This document shows, piece by piece, positions 52,864 to 60,573 of a stretch of DNA of 64,000 bases. The stretch comes from Sphingobacteriia bacterium (lineage in GTDB: Bacteria > Bacteroidota > Bacteroidia > Chitinophagales > Chitinophagaceae). The position numbers and the translations under genes are program-made. The stretch's first letter is position 1. The number at the start of each line of letters is the position of its first letter. Location: NCBI GenBank assembly GCA_017304675.1, contig JAFKLS010000017.1, forward strand, positions 310,001 to 374,000, given 5' to 3'. The notes below the pieces were generated by a model. That model worked only from the letters and a program-made list of their open reading frames with translations, ran no database searches and had not been told where the DNA came from.

Positions 52864-54318
52864 TTATTGGCCCTGAGCCAGACTGTAAGCTTTTTTATCG
52901 CCCCAGGCATTCAATAATTCAAGAGAGCATATCTTAAAATCGCCACTTAAGCTTACATATAAACCAATTATATCCTGTTGGTTCAGTGTTTCGCCGTCAA
53001 TACTTTCAAATCGGGCATTATACTGGTTTACAAGGTTGGTAAACCTGCTTCCGGTAGGCCAAACCTGTGTTCCCCGGTTGCTTATGTTCACCAATTTAAA
53101 CTTTACGCCTGCATGGCGCTGGCATTTTTTGGCCAATACCTCAGGCTGTACATTACTTTCAATAAACATATCAACCCCCACAATTCTTTCTTTAATAGTT
53201 TCCTGGCTTTCCATCATCGCATTGGCATCTAAATTTACCACCGTACAGCTACTGGGTATATTGTGCAGCTCCGGTTTTGCATTCTGCAACGGTTTTTTAC
53301 CAAAATTGCCAATAATAGCACCTGCAAATTCGGTAGTATTTAATGCCGGGGTTGATTTATCGCCGAAATCTCCGGTATGTATGCCACTTTCTAATGTATA
53401 CAATAAGGCATTTTCAATAAGGGAAGCATTTTCCATTAAACCTAAATGTTGTAACATGCCAATACCGCTTAACAGGAGTGCAGTGGGGTTGGCAATATTT
53501 TTACCGGCAATATCGGGAGCTGTTCCATGTACTGCTTCAAATATGGAAATATGATCTCCAACATTGGCACTGGGGGCAAATCCTAAGCCTCCTACCAATC
53601 CGGCACAAAGGTCGCTTACAATATCTCCCTGTAGATTAGTGAGTACCACTACATCAAACAGGTCTGGCCGGGTAACCAGTTTCATACACAGGTCGTCTAC
53701 AATTACATCATCGGCTTTTAGTTCAGGGTATTCTTTCGCCACTTCATAAAACACTTCTAAAAACAGGCCGTCTGTAATCTTCATAATATTGGCCTTATGG
53801 CCACAGGATATTCTTCTTGCGCCTTTTTTTCGTGCCATTTCAAAAGCATACTTAATAACCTGGTGGCTTCCCGGACGGGTAATAAACCTGCGGCTAAGGG
53901 CCACATCTCTTGTAAGCATGTGCTCTATACCGCCATAAGTATCTTCAATATTTTCACGAACAATTGTAACATCAATTGGAATGCCGGCTTTGCTAAAAAC
54001 GGTATCTACACCATGCAATGTTTGAAATGTTCTTTTGTTGGCATAGGTATTCCATGTTTTACGTGCCGTAACATTTACGCTTTTAACGCCTTTTCCTTTG
54101 GGCGTTTCCATGGGGCCTTTAAAGAGTATGCCCAAAGATTCAATGGTATGTTGTGCTTCAGGTGTCATGCCATTGCTGTAGCCTTTATCAAAAACCCATT
54201 TACCCATTTCCACAAACTCGTATTCCAAGGGCACTTTTGCGGCATTAAAAATGCTGAGAACGGCATCCATAATTTCTGGTCCTATTCCATCTCCTTTGGC
54301 TACTGCAATTTTTGTCAT
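52864..54318 (-). CDS. icd: NADP-type isocitrate dehydrogenase with C-terminal extension
   Basis: 484 aa from the ATG at 54318 (MTKIAVAKGDGIGPEIMDAV), preferred over the upstream in-frame start. It oxidatively decarboxylates isocitrate to 2-oxoglutarate in the TCA cycle. Motifs: VRENIEDTYGGIEHML, NIMKITDGLF, DDLCMKLVTRPDLFDVVVLTNLQGDIVSDL, and EAVHGTAPDIAGKNIANP. The C-terminal extension (about 345-484) is like that of Thermus-type enzymes of about 496 aa; this type is usually NADP-dependent, but cofactor is inferred. A perfect -7 box lies 18 nt before the start. Confidence 0.93.
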   Translation of the reverse strand: MTKIAVAKGDGIGPEIMDAVLSIFNAAKVPLEYEFVEMGKWVFDKGYSNGMTPEAQHTIESLGILFKGPMETPKGKGVKSVNVTARKTWNTYANKRTFQTLHGVDTVFSKAGIPIDVTIVRENIEDTYGGIEHMLTRDVALSRRFITRPGSHQVIKYAFEMARKKGARRISCGHKANIMKITDGLFLEVFYEVAKEYPELKADDVIVDDLCMKLVTRPDLFDVVVLTNLQGDIVSDLCAGLVGGLGFAPSANVGDHISIFEAVHGTAPDIAGKNIANPTALLLSGIGMLQHLGLMENASLIENALLYTLESGIHTGDFGDKSTPALNTTEFAGAIIGNFGKKPLQNAKPELHNIPSSCTVVNLDANAMMESQETIKERIVGVDMFIESNVQPEVLAKKCQRHAGVKFKLVNISNRGTQVWPTGSRFTNLVNQYNARFESIDGETLNQQDIIGLYVSLSGDFKICSLELLNAWGDKKAYSLAQGQ

Positions 54319-54336
54319 ACAAGCGATTTTAGGTTG

Positions 54337-54344
54337 CAAAAATA
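54337..54344 (-). promoter_or_regulatory. -7 box TATTTTTG of icd
   Basis: Perfect TANNTTTG on the minus strand, 18 nt before the ATG; supports the shorter start. Confidence 0.6.
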
Positions 54345-54457
54345 AGGTCGGCAACGTTTGCGTTTGTTAAATTTCTTTATATCACATCTGCATTATTTTA
54401 TGTATCTATATTTACGGGTACAATCGCTTTGCTTATCTTTATATCATCGTATAATTT

Positions 54458-54844
54458 ATGGTCTCCAAAATATCAGAAGGCGTAGAAATTAGTGTAGAAA
54501 CTTTTTATCAGTCGGATTACAGTAATCCGATGAACCATGAATTTATGTTTGCTTACAGGATAACCATCGAAAACCATAATTCTTTCAGCCTGCAACTATT
54601 GCAGCGCCACTGGTATATTTTCGACAGTAACGGAGAGCACAGAGAAGTGGAAGGTGAAGGTGTTGTGGGGATACAGCCGGTGATTAAGCCGGGAGAACAG
54701 TTTCAATACGTGAGCGGCTGTAACTTAAAAACGGAAATGGGCAAAATGCAAGGTTATTATACCATGGAAAACCAGAACAATAAACAAAAATTCAATGTTA
54801 AGATACCTGCTTTTGAAATGGTGGTACCTAACAAATTGAATTAG
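54458..54844 (+). CDS. apaG: ApaG domain protein
   Basis: A 128-aa protein with the ApaG fold, an immunoglobulin-like beta-sandwich. Landmarks are VSVETFYQ-like EISVETFYQSDYSNP, FAYRITIENHNSFSLQLLQRHWYI, EGEGVVGIQPVIKPGEQFQYVSGC and MQGYYTMENQNN. The GxGxxG-type stretch VEGEGVVGIQP is conserved in the family. ApaG is linked to cobalt/magnesium resistance in enterobacteria; its role in Bacteroidota is not known. It converges with gldB. Confidence 0.94.
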   Translation: MVSKISEGVEISVETFYQSDYSNPMNHEFMFAYRITIENHNSFSLQLLQRHWYIFDSNGEHREVEGEGVVGIQPVIKPGEQFQYVSGCNLKTEMGKMQGYYTMENQNNKQKFNVKIPAFEMVVPNKLN

Positions 54845-54880
54845 AGCCTACCTTTTTAAAACTCATTTTTTATACACTTA

Positions 54881-55888
54881 TCACGGTTTATATTTTGCTT
54901 CATTGAATATTTGTTGTGCCGGTGTTTGTAACAAATCGGGCAATGTTTTATTCTTATTTTTCTCCATCCACTTTTTTACAATCTGTAACCCGGTAAACTG
55001 TCCAATAAACCCCGGAGCAGTATTACTGAGTTCCGGCGTACCGGGGCCTTCTGTTACATAAATAGCAATCTGTGATGGCTCTGTTTCATATAACAAATTG
55101 TTTTGAACAAAAAAGGTCCAGATATTTCTTTCATTGTTTAAACAATCTTCATACTGTTTTTTTGTATAGCTATTTTTAAGCGTATCTGCCGTATATGGCA
55201 TAAATGCATCTAATAAATAGGCTCTTTTGCCCGCTTCTATTATACGTTCTATCAGTGGCCTGCCAAGGCTCTTATCAGGATATATATCTTCAATAATATT
55301 CTTCACACAGTTTACGGCAATAAAAGGTTCTGCAAAGGTTCTGGATTTATAAGCCGGGTACACCTGGCTAATATATTCTGACTGGTAAGCAGGGTAATCT
55401 TTCCCTAAGTAAGATTGTAAGCCTATAGCCATGCCAGAGCTGGTTAGTGCGCTGGCAATACCATCGAAAGGTCCAATAAATGTAATAAGGGCTGTGGGCA
55501 ATTTATAACCGGGAAAATAATAATGAATAAATTGAAAGCTTTGTTTTACCTGTTTTTCAACTGCGGCAAAGGAAGCATACTGCCGTTGGCTTTCGTAATA
55601 CACCTCCTTATACCCTTGCTTAAAAAGCAGGATATTTTTAATAACACTGTCTTTCTGCGGTATAGAGCCAAGTATATTGTACAGATAATCGTTAATGAAT
55701 GCGGGATATTTTTTCTGCAATGAATCAATTGCTGCCTGCGGCCGGGTGGTATCTAATTTAAAAAAATCCTGTTCAAAACGCTCAACCGAAAGGTTCACAG
55801 CAATTTTATCTACATTCGGAATCGCCTTCTTTTCCTTGCAGGCCAATGCACCAATTAACAAGATAGCTGTAACTAATTTCCTCATCAT
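54881..55888 (-). CDS. gldB: Gliding motility lipoprotein GldB
   Basis: 335-aa lipoprotein (lipid cysteine C17 in LIGALACKEKK). The body fits GldB: VERFEQDFFKLDTTRP, LQKKYPAFINDYL, HYYFPGYKLPTALITFIGPFDG and a C-terminal SNTAPGFIGQFTGLQIVKKWMEKN. GldB is essential for gliding in Flavobacterium. The partner gldC is not adjacent here. nadE is divergent on the other side, and a gldB-nadE neighbourhood is common in Bacteroidota. An alternative start one codon downstream is equally good. Confidence 0.88.
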   Translation of the reverse strand: MMRKLVTAILLIGALACKEKKAIPNVDKIAVNLSVERFEQDFFKLDTTRPQAAIDSLQKKYPAFINDYLYNILGSIPQKDSVIKNILLFKQGYKEVYYESQRQYASFAAVEKQVKQSFQFIHYYFPGYKLPTALITFIGPFDGIASALTSSGMAIGLQSYLGKDYPAYQSEYISQVYPAYKSRTFAEPFIAVNCVKNIIEDIYPDKSLGRPLIERIIEAGKRAYLLDAFMPYTADTLKNSYTKKQYEDCLNNERNIWTFFVQNNLLYETEPSQIAIYVTEGPGTPELSNTAPGFIGQFTGLQIVKKWMEKNKNKTLPDLLQTPAQQIFNEAKYKP

Positions 55889-55984
55889 TATGCGAATTAC
55901 ATAAATAATATTTAATTAAAGGGGCAGTTGCTAAATTTTCACAAAGCATTTATTCAATTCAGCACAAATTGTGAACTTAGCGTT

Positions 55985-57667
55985 ATGAAAATTTTCCTGG
56001 CACAGCAAAACTATCACATAGGCAATTTCGAAAACAATGTTGCCAAGATTGTTTCTGCAATTAATGAGGCAAAAAAACAGGGTGGCGATATAATTGTCTT
56101 TAGCGAGATGAGTGTTTGTGGATACCCGGCAAGAGATTTTGTTGAGTTTAGTGATTTTATTGATAAATGTTACGAAAGTATTGACATCATCAAACAACAT
56201 GCAGACACGATTGCGGTGCTGGTGGGCTCACCTGCACGAAATCCGCTCTCTGAAGGCAAACGATTATTCAATGCCGCTTTTTTCCTGTACGAAAAAGAGG
56301 TGAAAGCAGAGATTCATAAAACATTGTTGCCCACTTATGATGTATTTGATGAATACCGGTATTTTGAACCTGCATATGATTGGAATGTGATAGCGTTTAA
56401 GGGAAAAAAATTAGCCGTTACCATTTGTGAAGACATCTGGAATTTGGGCGATAATCCGTTGTACAGAATTTGCCCGATGGATCATTTGATGGAACAACAA
56501 CCCGATGTTATGCTGAATCTGTCTGCTTCTCCGTTCGATTATACACATGATGAAGACAGAAAAGCAGTGATTAAATCGAATGTTGTGAAATATAAACTGC
56601 CGATGTTTTATTGCAATGCAATGGGTAGTCAAACAGAGATTGTTTTCGACGGCGCTTCTTTGGTTTTTGATAAACATGCCAATTTAATAAAAGCATTACC
56701 CATGTTTAAAGAAGCATTGGTAGGTGTTGAATTGAATGATGACGGAACCATTGATGCACCGATTATTGAACCCGCAAGCCGTGTACCCGATAAAGAATTA
56801 AATCCTGCAACACTTGAAGAAAATCTTAATATAGACCAAGTGTACGATGCATTGATCTTAGGCATCCGAGATTATTTTTCAAAAATGGGTTTTTCAAAAG
56901 CCATTCTTGGAAGCAGCGGTGGGATTGACTCTGCGGTAACATTGGCAATAGCCTGTGATGCTTTGGGTGCGGAAAATGTGCATGCTATTTTATTGCCATC
57001 GCCTTATTCTACCGACCATTCCGTGAACGATGCAGTTGAATTAAGTAAGAACCTTGGTAATCCTTATGAGATTATTCGTATTAACAATGTGTATGAAAAC
57101 ATGCTTGCAACGGTACAGCCTGTTTTCAAAGATTTGCCTTTTTCGCTGGCAGAAGAAAATATGCAAAGCCGCATAAGAGGTAATATATTAATGGCTATTG
57201 CCAATAAGTTCGGGTATATCTTGTTAAACACTTCCAACAAAAGTGAACTTTCAACTGGTTATGGAACATTATACGGAGATATGGCCGGCGGCTTAGCCGT
57301 ATTGGGAGATTGCTATAAGTTACAAGTATATGCTTTGGCTAAATATATCAATCGCAATAAAGAAATCATTCCGAATAATATTATTGAAAAAGCACCAAGT
57401 GCAGAATTGAGGCCTAATCAGAAAGACAGTGATAGTTTACCGGATTATTCCATTTTAGATAAAATCCTGTATCAATACATAGAAAAAAGATTAGGGCCCG
57501 ATGAAATCAAACAACAAGGTTTTGATGCTGCGTTGGTTGATAGAACGCTGAAACTCGTAAACACCAATGAATACAAGCGAAATCAGTTTTGCCCCATCAT
57601 CAGAATTTCACCAAAAGCTTTTGGCGTTGGGAGAAGGGTTCCGATAGTGGGGAAATATTTAAGTTAA
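55985..57667 (+). CDS. nadE: Glutamine-dependent NAD+ synthetase
   Basis: 560 aa from the ATG at 55985 (MKIFLAQQNYHIGNF), which starts the nitrilase domain properly; the upstream frame adds a non-homologous leader. The N-terminal glutaminase has the E-K-C triad in VFSEMSVCGYPARD, HKTLLPTYDVFDEYRYF and TICEDIWNLGDN. The C-terminal synthetase has the PP-loop LGSSGGIDSAVTLAIACDALG and the KSELSTGYGTLYGDMAGG motif. It amidates nicotinic acid adenine dinucleotide with ammonia taken from glutamine, the last step of NAD synthesis. Confidence 0.95.
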   Translation: MKIFLAQQNYHIGNFENNVAKIVSAINEAKKQGGDIIVFSEMSVCGYPARDFVEFSDFIDKCYESIDIIKQHADTIAVLVGSPARNPLSEGKRLFNAAFFLYEKEVKAEIHKTLLPTYDVFDEYRYFEPAYDWNVIAFKGKKLAVTICEDIWNLGDNPLYRICPMDHLMEQQPDVMLNLSASPFDYTHDEDRKAVIKSNVVKYKLPMFYCNAMGSQTEIVFDGASLVFDKHANLIKALPMFKEALVGVELNDDGTIDAPIIEPASRVPDKELNPATLEENLNIDQVYDALILGIRDYFSKMGFSKAILGSSGGIDSAVTLAIACDALGAENVHAILLPSPYSTDHSVNDAVELSKNLGNPYEIIRINNVYENMLATVQPVFKDLPFSLAEENMQSRIRGNILMAIANKFGYILLNTSNKSELSTGYGTLYGDMAGGLAVLGDCYKLQVYALAKYINRNKEIIPNNIIEKAPSAELRPNQKDSDSLPDYSILDKILYQYIEKRLGPDEIKQQGFDAALVDRTLKLVNTNEYKRNQFCPIIRISPKAFGVGRRVPIVGKYLS

Positions 57668-57714
57668 CTCTGAAAAATATTTTTCATTTTTACTGTTGAA
57701 TTTTTTCATTTGAA

Positions 57715-58329
57715 ATGCAACTACCCTCTTCTCTTTTAGAAAATGCCGTCAATCAATTTGCCAAACTGCCTGGTATTGGCAAAAAAACTGCTTTACGTTT
57801 AGTATTGCATTTATTGAAGCAAGATGTAAACGATGTTCAATTCTTTGGGGAAACGATTGCCAAAATGAGGAGGGATATTCGTTTTTGTCAACGTTGTTTT
57901 AATGTAAGCGATGGAGATATTTGCAGTATTTGCAGCAATAGTATGCGTAATCAGCGGCTGATTTGCGTTGTTGAAAATATTCGTGATGTTATTGCAATAG
58001 AAAGTACCCAGCAATTCAATGGCACCTATCATGTATTAGGGGGCATTATTTCTCCTTTAGATGGGGTTGGGCCGGATCAATTAAACATTGAATCACTTGT
58101 TGCGAGAGTTGAAAAAGAACAAACAGAAGAGATCATTTTTGCACTCAGCCCCAACATACAGGGGGATACCACCATTTATTATATTCAGAAAAAGGTTCAT
58201 CACCTCCCTTGTAAAATTACTACCATAGCCCGTGGCATAGCTTTTGGCGGCGAACTGGAATATGCAGATGAAATGACCCTTGCAAGAAGCCTCACCAACA
58301 GGTTGCCCGTACAGCAATACGTTAAATAA
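57715..58329 (+). CDS. recR: Recombination protein RecR
   Basis: 204 aa. A helix-hairpin-helix start (FAKLPGIGKKTALRLVLHLL), a four-cysteine zinc finger (CQRCFNVSDGDICSIC), a Toprim domain (LICVVENIRDVIAIE, GGIISPLDGVGPDQL) and the C-terminal Walker-B-like part are all present, as in normal RecR. It acts with RecO and RecF in gap repair. It follows nadE by 47 nt. Confidence 0.95.
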   Translation: MQLPSSLLENAVNQFAKLPGIGKKTALRLVLHLLKQDVNDVQFFGETIAKMRRDIRFCQRCFNVSDGDICSICSNSMRNQRLICVVENIRDVIAIESTQQFNGTYHVLGGIISPLDGVGPDQLNIESLVARVEKEQTEEIIFALSPNIQGDTTIYYIQKKVHHLPCKITTIARGIAFGGELEYADEMTLARSLTNRLPVQQYVK

Positions 58330-58362
58330 ATTTCTTTTATCGAAAAAATTGAATCGTACACC

Positions 58363-58390
58363 TAAAGCTCAAAACCTGTTTTCGGCTTTA
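58363..58390 (+). terminator. Hairpin after recR
   Basis: Nested stem TAAAGC-AAAAC / GTTTT-GCTTTA with two internal bulges. Only a weak T-run follows, and a promoter box overlaps its 3' end, so termination is uncertain. Confidence 0.45.
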
Positions 58391-58396
58391 ATTTTG
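58389..58396 (+). promoter_or_regulatory. -7 box TAATTTTG before the YceI-domain gene
   Basis: Perfect TANNTTTG match, 13 nt before the ATG, overlapping the hairpin after recR. Confidence 0.55.
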
Positions 58397-58409
58397 GCAA
58401 AAGTTATTT

Positions 58410-59246
58410 ATGCTGTTTAAACTAATGAAAGAATTACCCTGGATGTTTGCCATTGCCGGCATCTTGTGGTTAATAGTAGTGGTTATCGTTTACAAAAACT
58501 TCAAAAAAAGATCAGGTAGTTTTTTCGCAAAACATAGAACGAGCATTATTGCCATTATTGCAGCAGTGGTTTTAACGGTAACAGACATTTGGTTGTTTGT
58601 TCAATACATTCCTACACATTTCAGAAAAGAAATGCAAGCCGAGCCGGCAACCATTTCAGAAAAAGAGATTGCCGCAGAACTACAGCCAGCCGATTCATCT
58701 GCTAAACCAGGCTCTTCTGGTTTAAAAAACGATTCCGTTCAAACCAATATCAAAAAAGATTCTGTAGAAAAAGTGTATACAGATAACAAAACAGCTATCC
58801 GCTTTCTTTCCAGTACGGCATCGGAAGATATAGAGGCAAAAAATAACAATGCCACCAGTATATTCAACGCCTCTAATGGTAAGATCACTTTTATTGCACT
58901 AATCAAAAATTTTCATTTTGAGAATGGATTGATGCAAGACCACTTCAATCAGCCAGAATATATGAACAGTGCAGCTTTTCCTAAAGCAACTTTTAAAGGA
59001 AATATAGCCAATTTCAATGCTTCGCAACTCAGTGTAAACGGAAATTACCCTGTAACAGCAACCGGTAATTTAACCATACATGGCGTTACCAAACATGTTG
59101 AAGCAGCAGGAACTTTAACCGTTTCAGGAAAAAATATCCACTTAAAAAGCAACTTCAAAGTTCATGTGCAGGATTATGGAGTTGATGGCAGTGAAGTGGC
59201 GGATCAACTGGATATAACAGTTACAGCAGCTTACCAGCAACCATAG
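58410..59246 (+). CDS. Membrane-anchored YceI-domain protein
   Basis: 278 aa. Two N-terminal membrane helices (about 10-30 and 45-67) are followed by a Ser/Asp-rich linker (about 75-130) and a YceI-like lipocalin-type domain (about 135-278), with FNASNGKITFIALIKNFHFENGLMQDHF, FPKATFKGNIANF, VTATGNLTIHGVTKHVEA and SNFKVHVQDYGVDG. YceI folds bind polyisoprenoids or other lipids in the periplasm; here it would be tethered to the inner membrane. The ligand is unknown. Confidence 0.88.
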   Translation: MLFKLMKELPWMFAIAGILWLIVVVIVYKNFKKRSGSFFAKHRTSIIAIIAAVVLTVTDIWLFVQYIPTHFRKEMQAEPATISEKEIAAELQPADSSAKPGSSGLKNDSVQTNIKKDSVEKVYTDNKTAIRFLSSTASEDIEAKNNNATSIFNASNGKITFIALIKNFHFENGLMQDHFNQPEYMNSAAFPKATFKGNIANFNASQLSVNGNYPVTATGNLTIHGVTKHVEAAGTLTVSGKNIHLKSNFKVHVQDYGVDGSEVADQLDITVTAAYQQP

Positions 59247-59274
59247 AATCATGTCCTATTAATAAATACTTTAT

Positions 59275-59282
59275 TACATTTG
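59275..59282 (+). promoter_or_regulatory. -7 box TACATTTG far upstream of metH
   Basis: Perfect TANNTTTG match 173 nt before the start codon, so the metH transcript would have a long structured 5' leader. Confidence 0.5.
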
Positions 59283-59286
59283 CATT

Positions 59287-59436
59287 TCAGGTGGATTTGT
59301 TTATTGTTCAACCTGTACAAAAATTAGAACTAATAAACGTTAAGCAGCTACTGCATTTATTGCCTCACTTACGTTTATCAGTTTAATTTATTGATTGAAA
59401 ATATTTACCCCGACAGCGATTGTAAATCCTGTCGGT
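59287..59436 (+). promoter_or_regulatory. metH 5' leader with three possible hairpins, unassigned
   Basis: Inverted repeats CAGGT/ACCTG (59288-59316), ATAAACGT..ACGTTTAT (about 59332-59377) and CCGACAG/CTGTCGG (59410-59435). A leader of about 165 nt before a methionine synthase gene is a place where SAM or cobalamin riboswitches occur, but I could not match the conserved cores of either class. Confidence 0.4.
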
Positions 59437-59455
59437 GGTTATAAAATTATAACTG

Positions 59456-60475
59456 ATGGCAAGCATTCAACAAGAATTAGAAAAAAGAATTTTGGTGATT
59501 GACGGCGCAATGGGCACTATGATACAGCGCCATAAATTGCAGGAAGCAGATTATAGGGGCGAACGTTTTAAAAACTGGCATGTTGACGTGAAAGGCAATA
59601 ATGATCTGTTGTGCATCACCCAACCGGAAATCATTATTGGCATTCATTTGCAATACTTAGAAGCCGGTGCAGATATTATTGAAACAAATACGTTCAGCAG
59701 TACAACAATTGCAATGGCCGATTATGAAATGCAGGAGTTTGCTTACGAATTAAATGTTGCGGCAGCACAATGTGCAAGAGAAGCCGTTAAAAGATATTAT
59801 TCAAATCAGAAATCAGAAATCAGAAATCAGAAATTCGTTGCCGGCTCTATTGGCCCATTGAATAAAACATTAAGTTTATCTCCCGATGTAAATAATCCCG
59901 GCTATCGTGCATTAACATTTGATGAAGCCGCAACAGCATATTACGAACAAATAAAAGGTTTGGTAGAAGGTGGTGTTGATTTGATTTTGATTGAAACCAT
60001 CTTCGATACACTGAATGCTAAAGCTGCCATCTTCGCTGCAAAAAAATTCTTCAGAGAAAGTGGTAAAGAACTTCCAATCATGATCAGCGGAACAATTACC
60101 GATGCAAGCGGAAGAACATTGAGCGGACAAACATTGGAAGCTTTTTACATTTCTGTCGCTCACGCTAATCCATTAAGCGTTGGTTTGAATTGTGCTTTGG
60201 GTGCACAGGAAATGAGAAGTCATATTGAAGAGCTTTCACAAATTGCATCTTGTTATACATCTGCCTATCCAAATGCTGGATTGCCGAATGCCATGGGTGA
60301 ATATGATGAGCAACCGCATCAAACAGCACATTTCATTGAAGACTGGGCTAAAGAGGGATTTGTAAATATTGTAGGTGGTTGTTGCGGCACAACGCCTGAT
60401 CATATCAAACACATTGCAGAGCAAGTAAAAAATGTTCAACCGAGAAAATTACCTGTTGTAGAAGAAACCCTCTAA
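59456..60475 (+). CDS. metH: Methionine synthase, homocysteine-binding half
   Basis: 339 aa corresponding to the homocysteine S-methyltransferase domain of MetH (usually residues 1-330 of about 1200). Landmarks: [62 protein letters not shown]-like [24 protein letters not shown] and the zinc ligands in GLNCALGA and [11 protein letters not shown]. The zinc cysteines are intact. A perfect AATCAGA x 4 array encodes an insertion [10 protein letters not shown] before VAGSIGP. The protein ends at [10 protein letters not shown], where the last two codons and the stop come from a repeat element; in one-piece MetH the sequence runs on into the pterin-binding domain. Confidence 0.92.
   Translation: MASIQQELEKRILVIDGAMGTMIQRHKLQEADYRGERFKNWHVDVKGNNDLLCITQPEIIIGIHLQYLEAGADIIETNTFSSTTIAMADYEMQEFAYELNVAAAQCAREAVKRYYSNQKSEIRNQKFVAGSIGPLNKTLSLSPDVNNPGYRALTFDEAATAYYEQIKGLVEGGVDLILIETIFDTLNAKAAIFAAKKFFRESGKELPIMISGTITDASGRTLSGQTLEAFYISVAHANPLSVGLNCALGAQEMRSHIEELSQIASCYTSAYPNAGLPNAMGEYDEQPHQTAHFIEDWAKEGFVNIVGGCCGTTPDHIKHIAEQVKNVQPRKLPVVEETL
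59804..59831. repeat. Perfect heptanucleotide array AATCAGA x 4 inside metH
   Basis: Four identical copies of AATCAGA in a row, inside the reading frame; total 28 nt, so gain or loss of one unit would shift the frame. Confidence 0.9.
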
Positions 60476-60573
60476 ATCTCCCTAAGGGGAGGCTTATAAA
60501 AAAAGTTTTATTAATGCAAAAAGATTTTCAAAATACAATAAACAAAAATTCCCCTTTAGGAGTTAGGGGTATT
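60467..60573 (+). repeat. Short palindromic element splitting metH
   Basis: About 107 nt. Left end CCCTCTAAATCTCCCTAAGG... with hairpin CTCCC/GGGAG; right end CCCCTTTAGGAGTTAGGGG (60551-60569). The two ends are related as inverted copies. Between them lies an AT-rich core. It looks like a REP- or MITE-type element without a transposase. Confidence 0.65.

Noticed and set aside
59287-59436. SAM or cobalamin riboswitch before metH
   Set aside because: Hairpins are present, but no conserved core of either class could be recognised; kept only as an unassigned leader.
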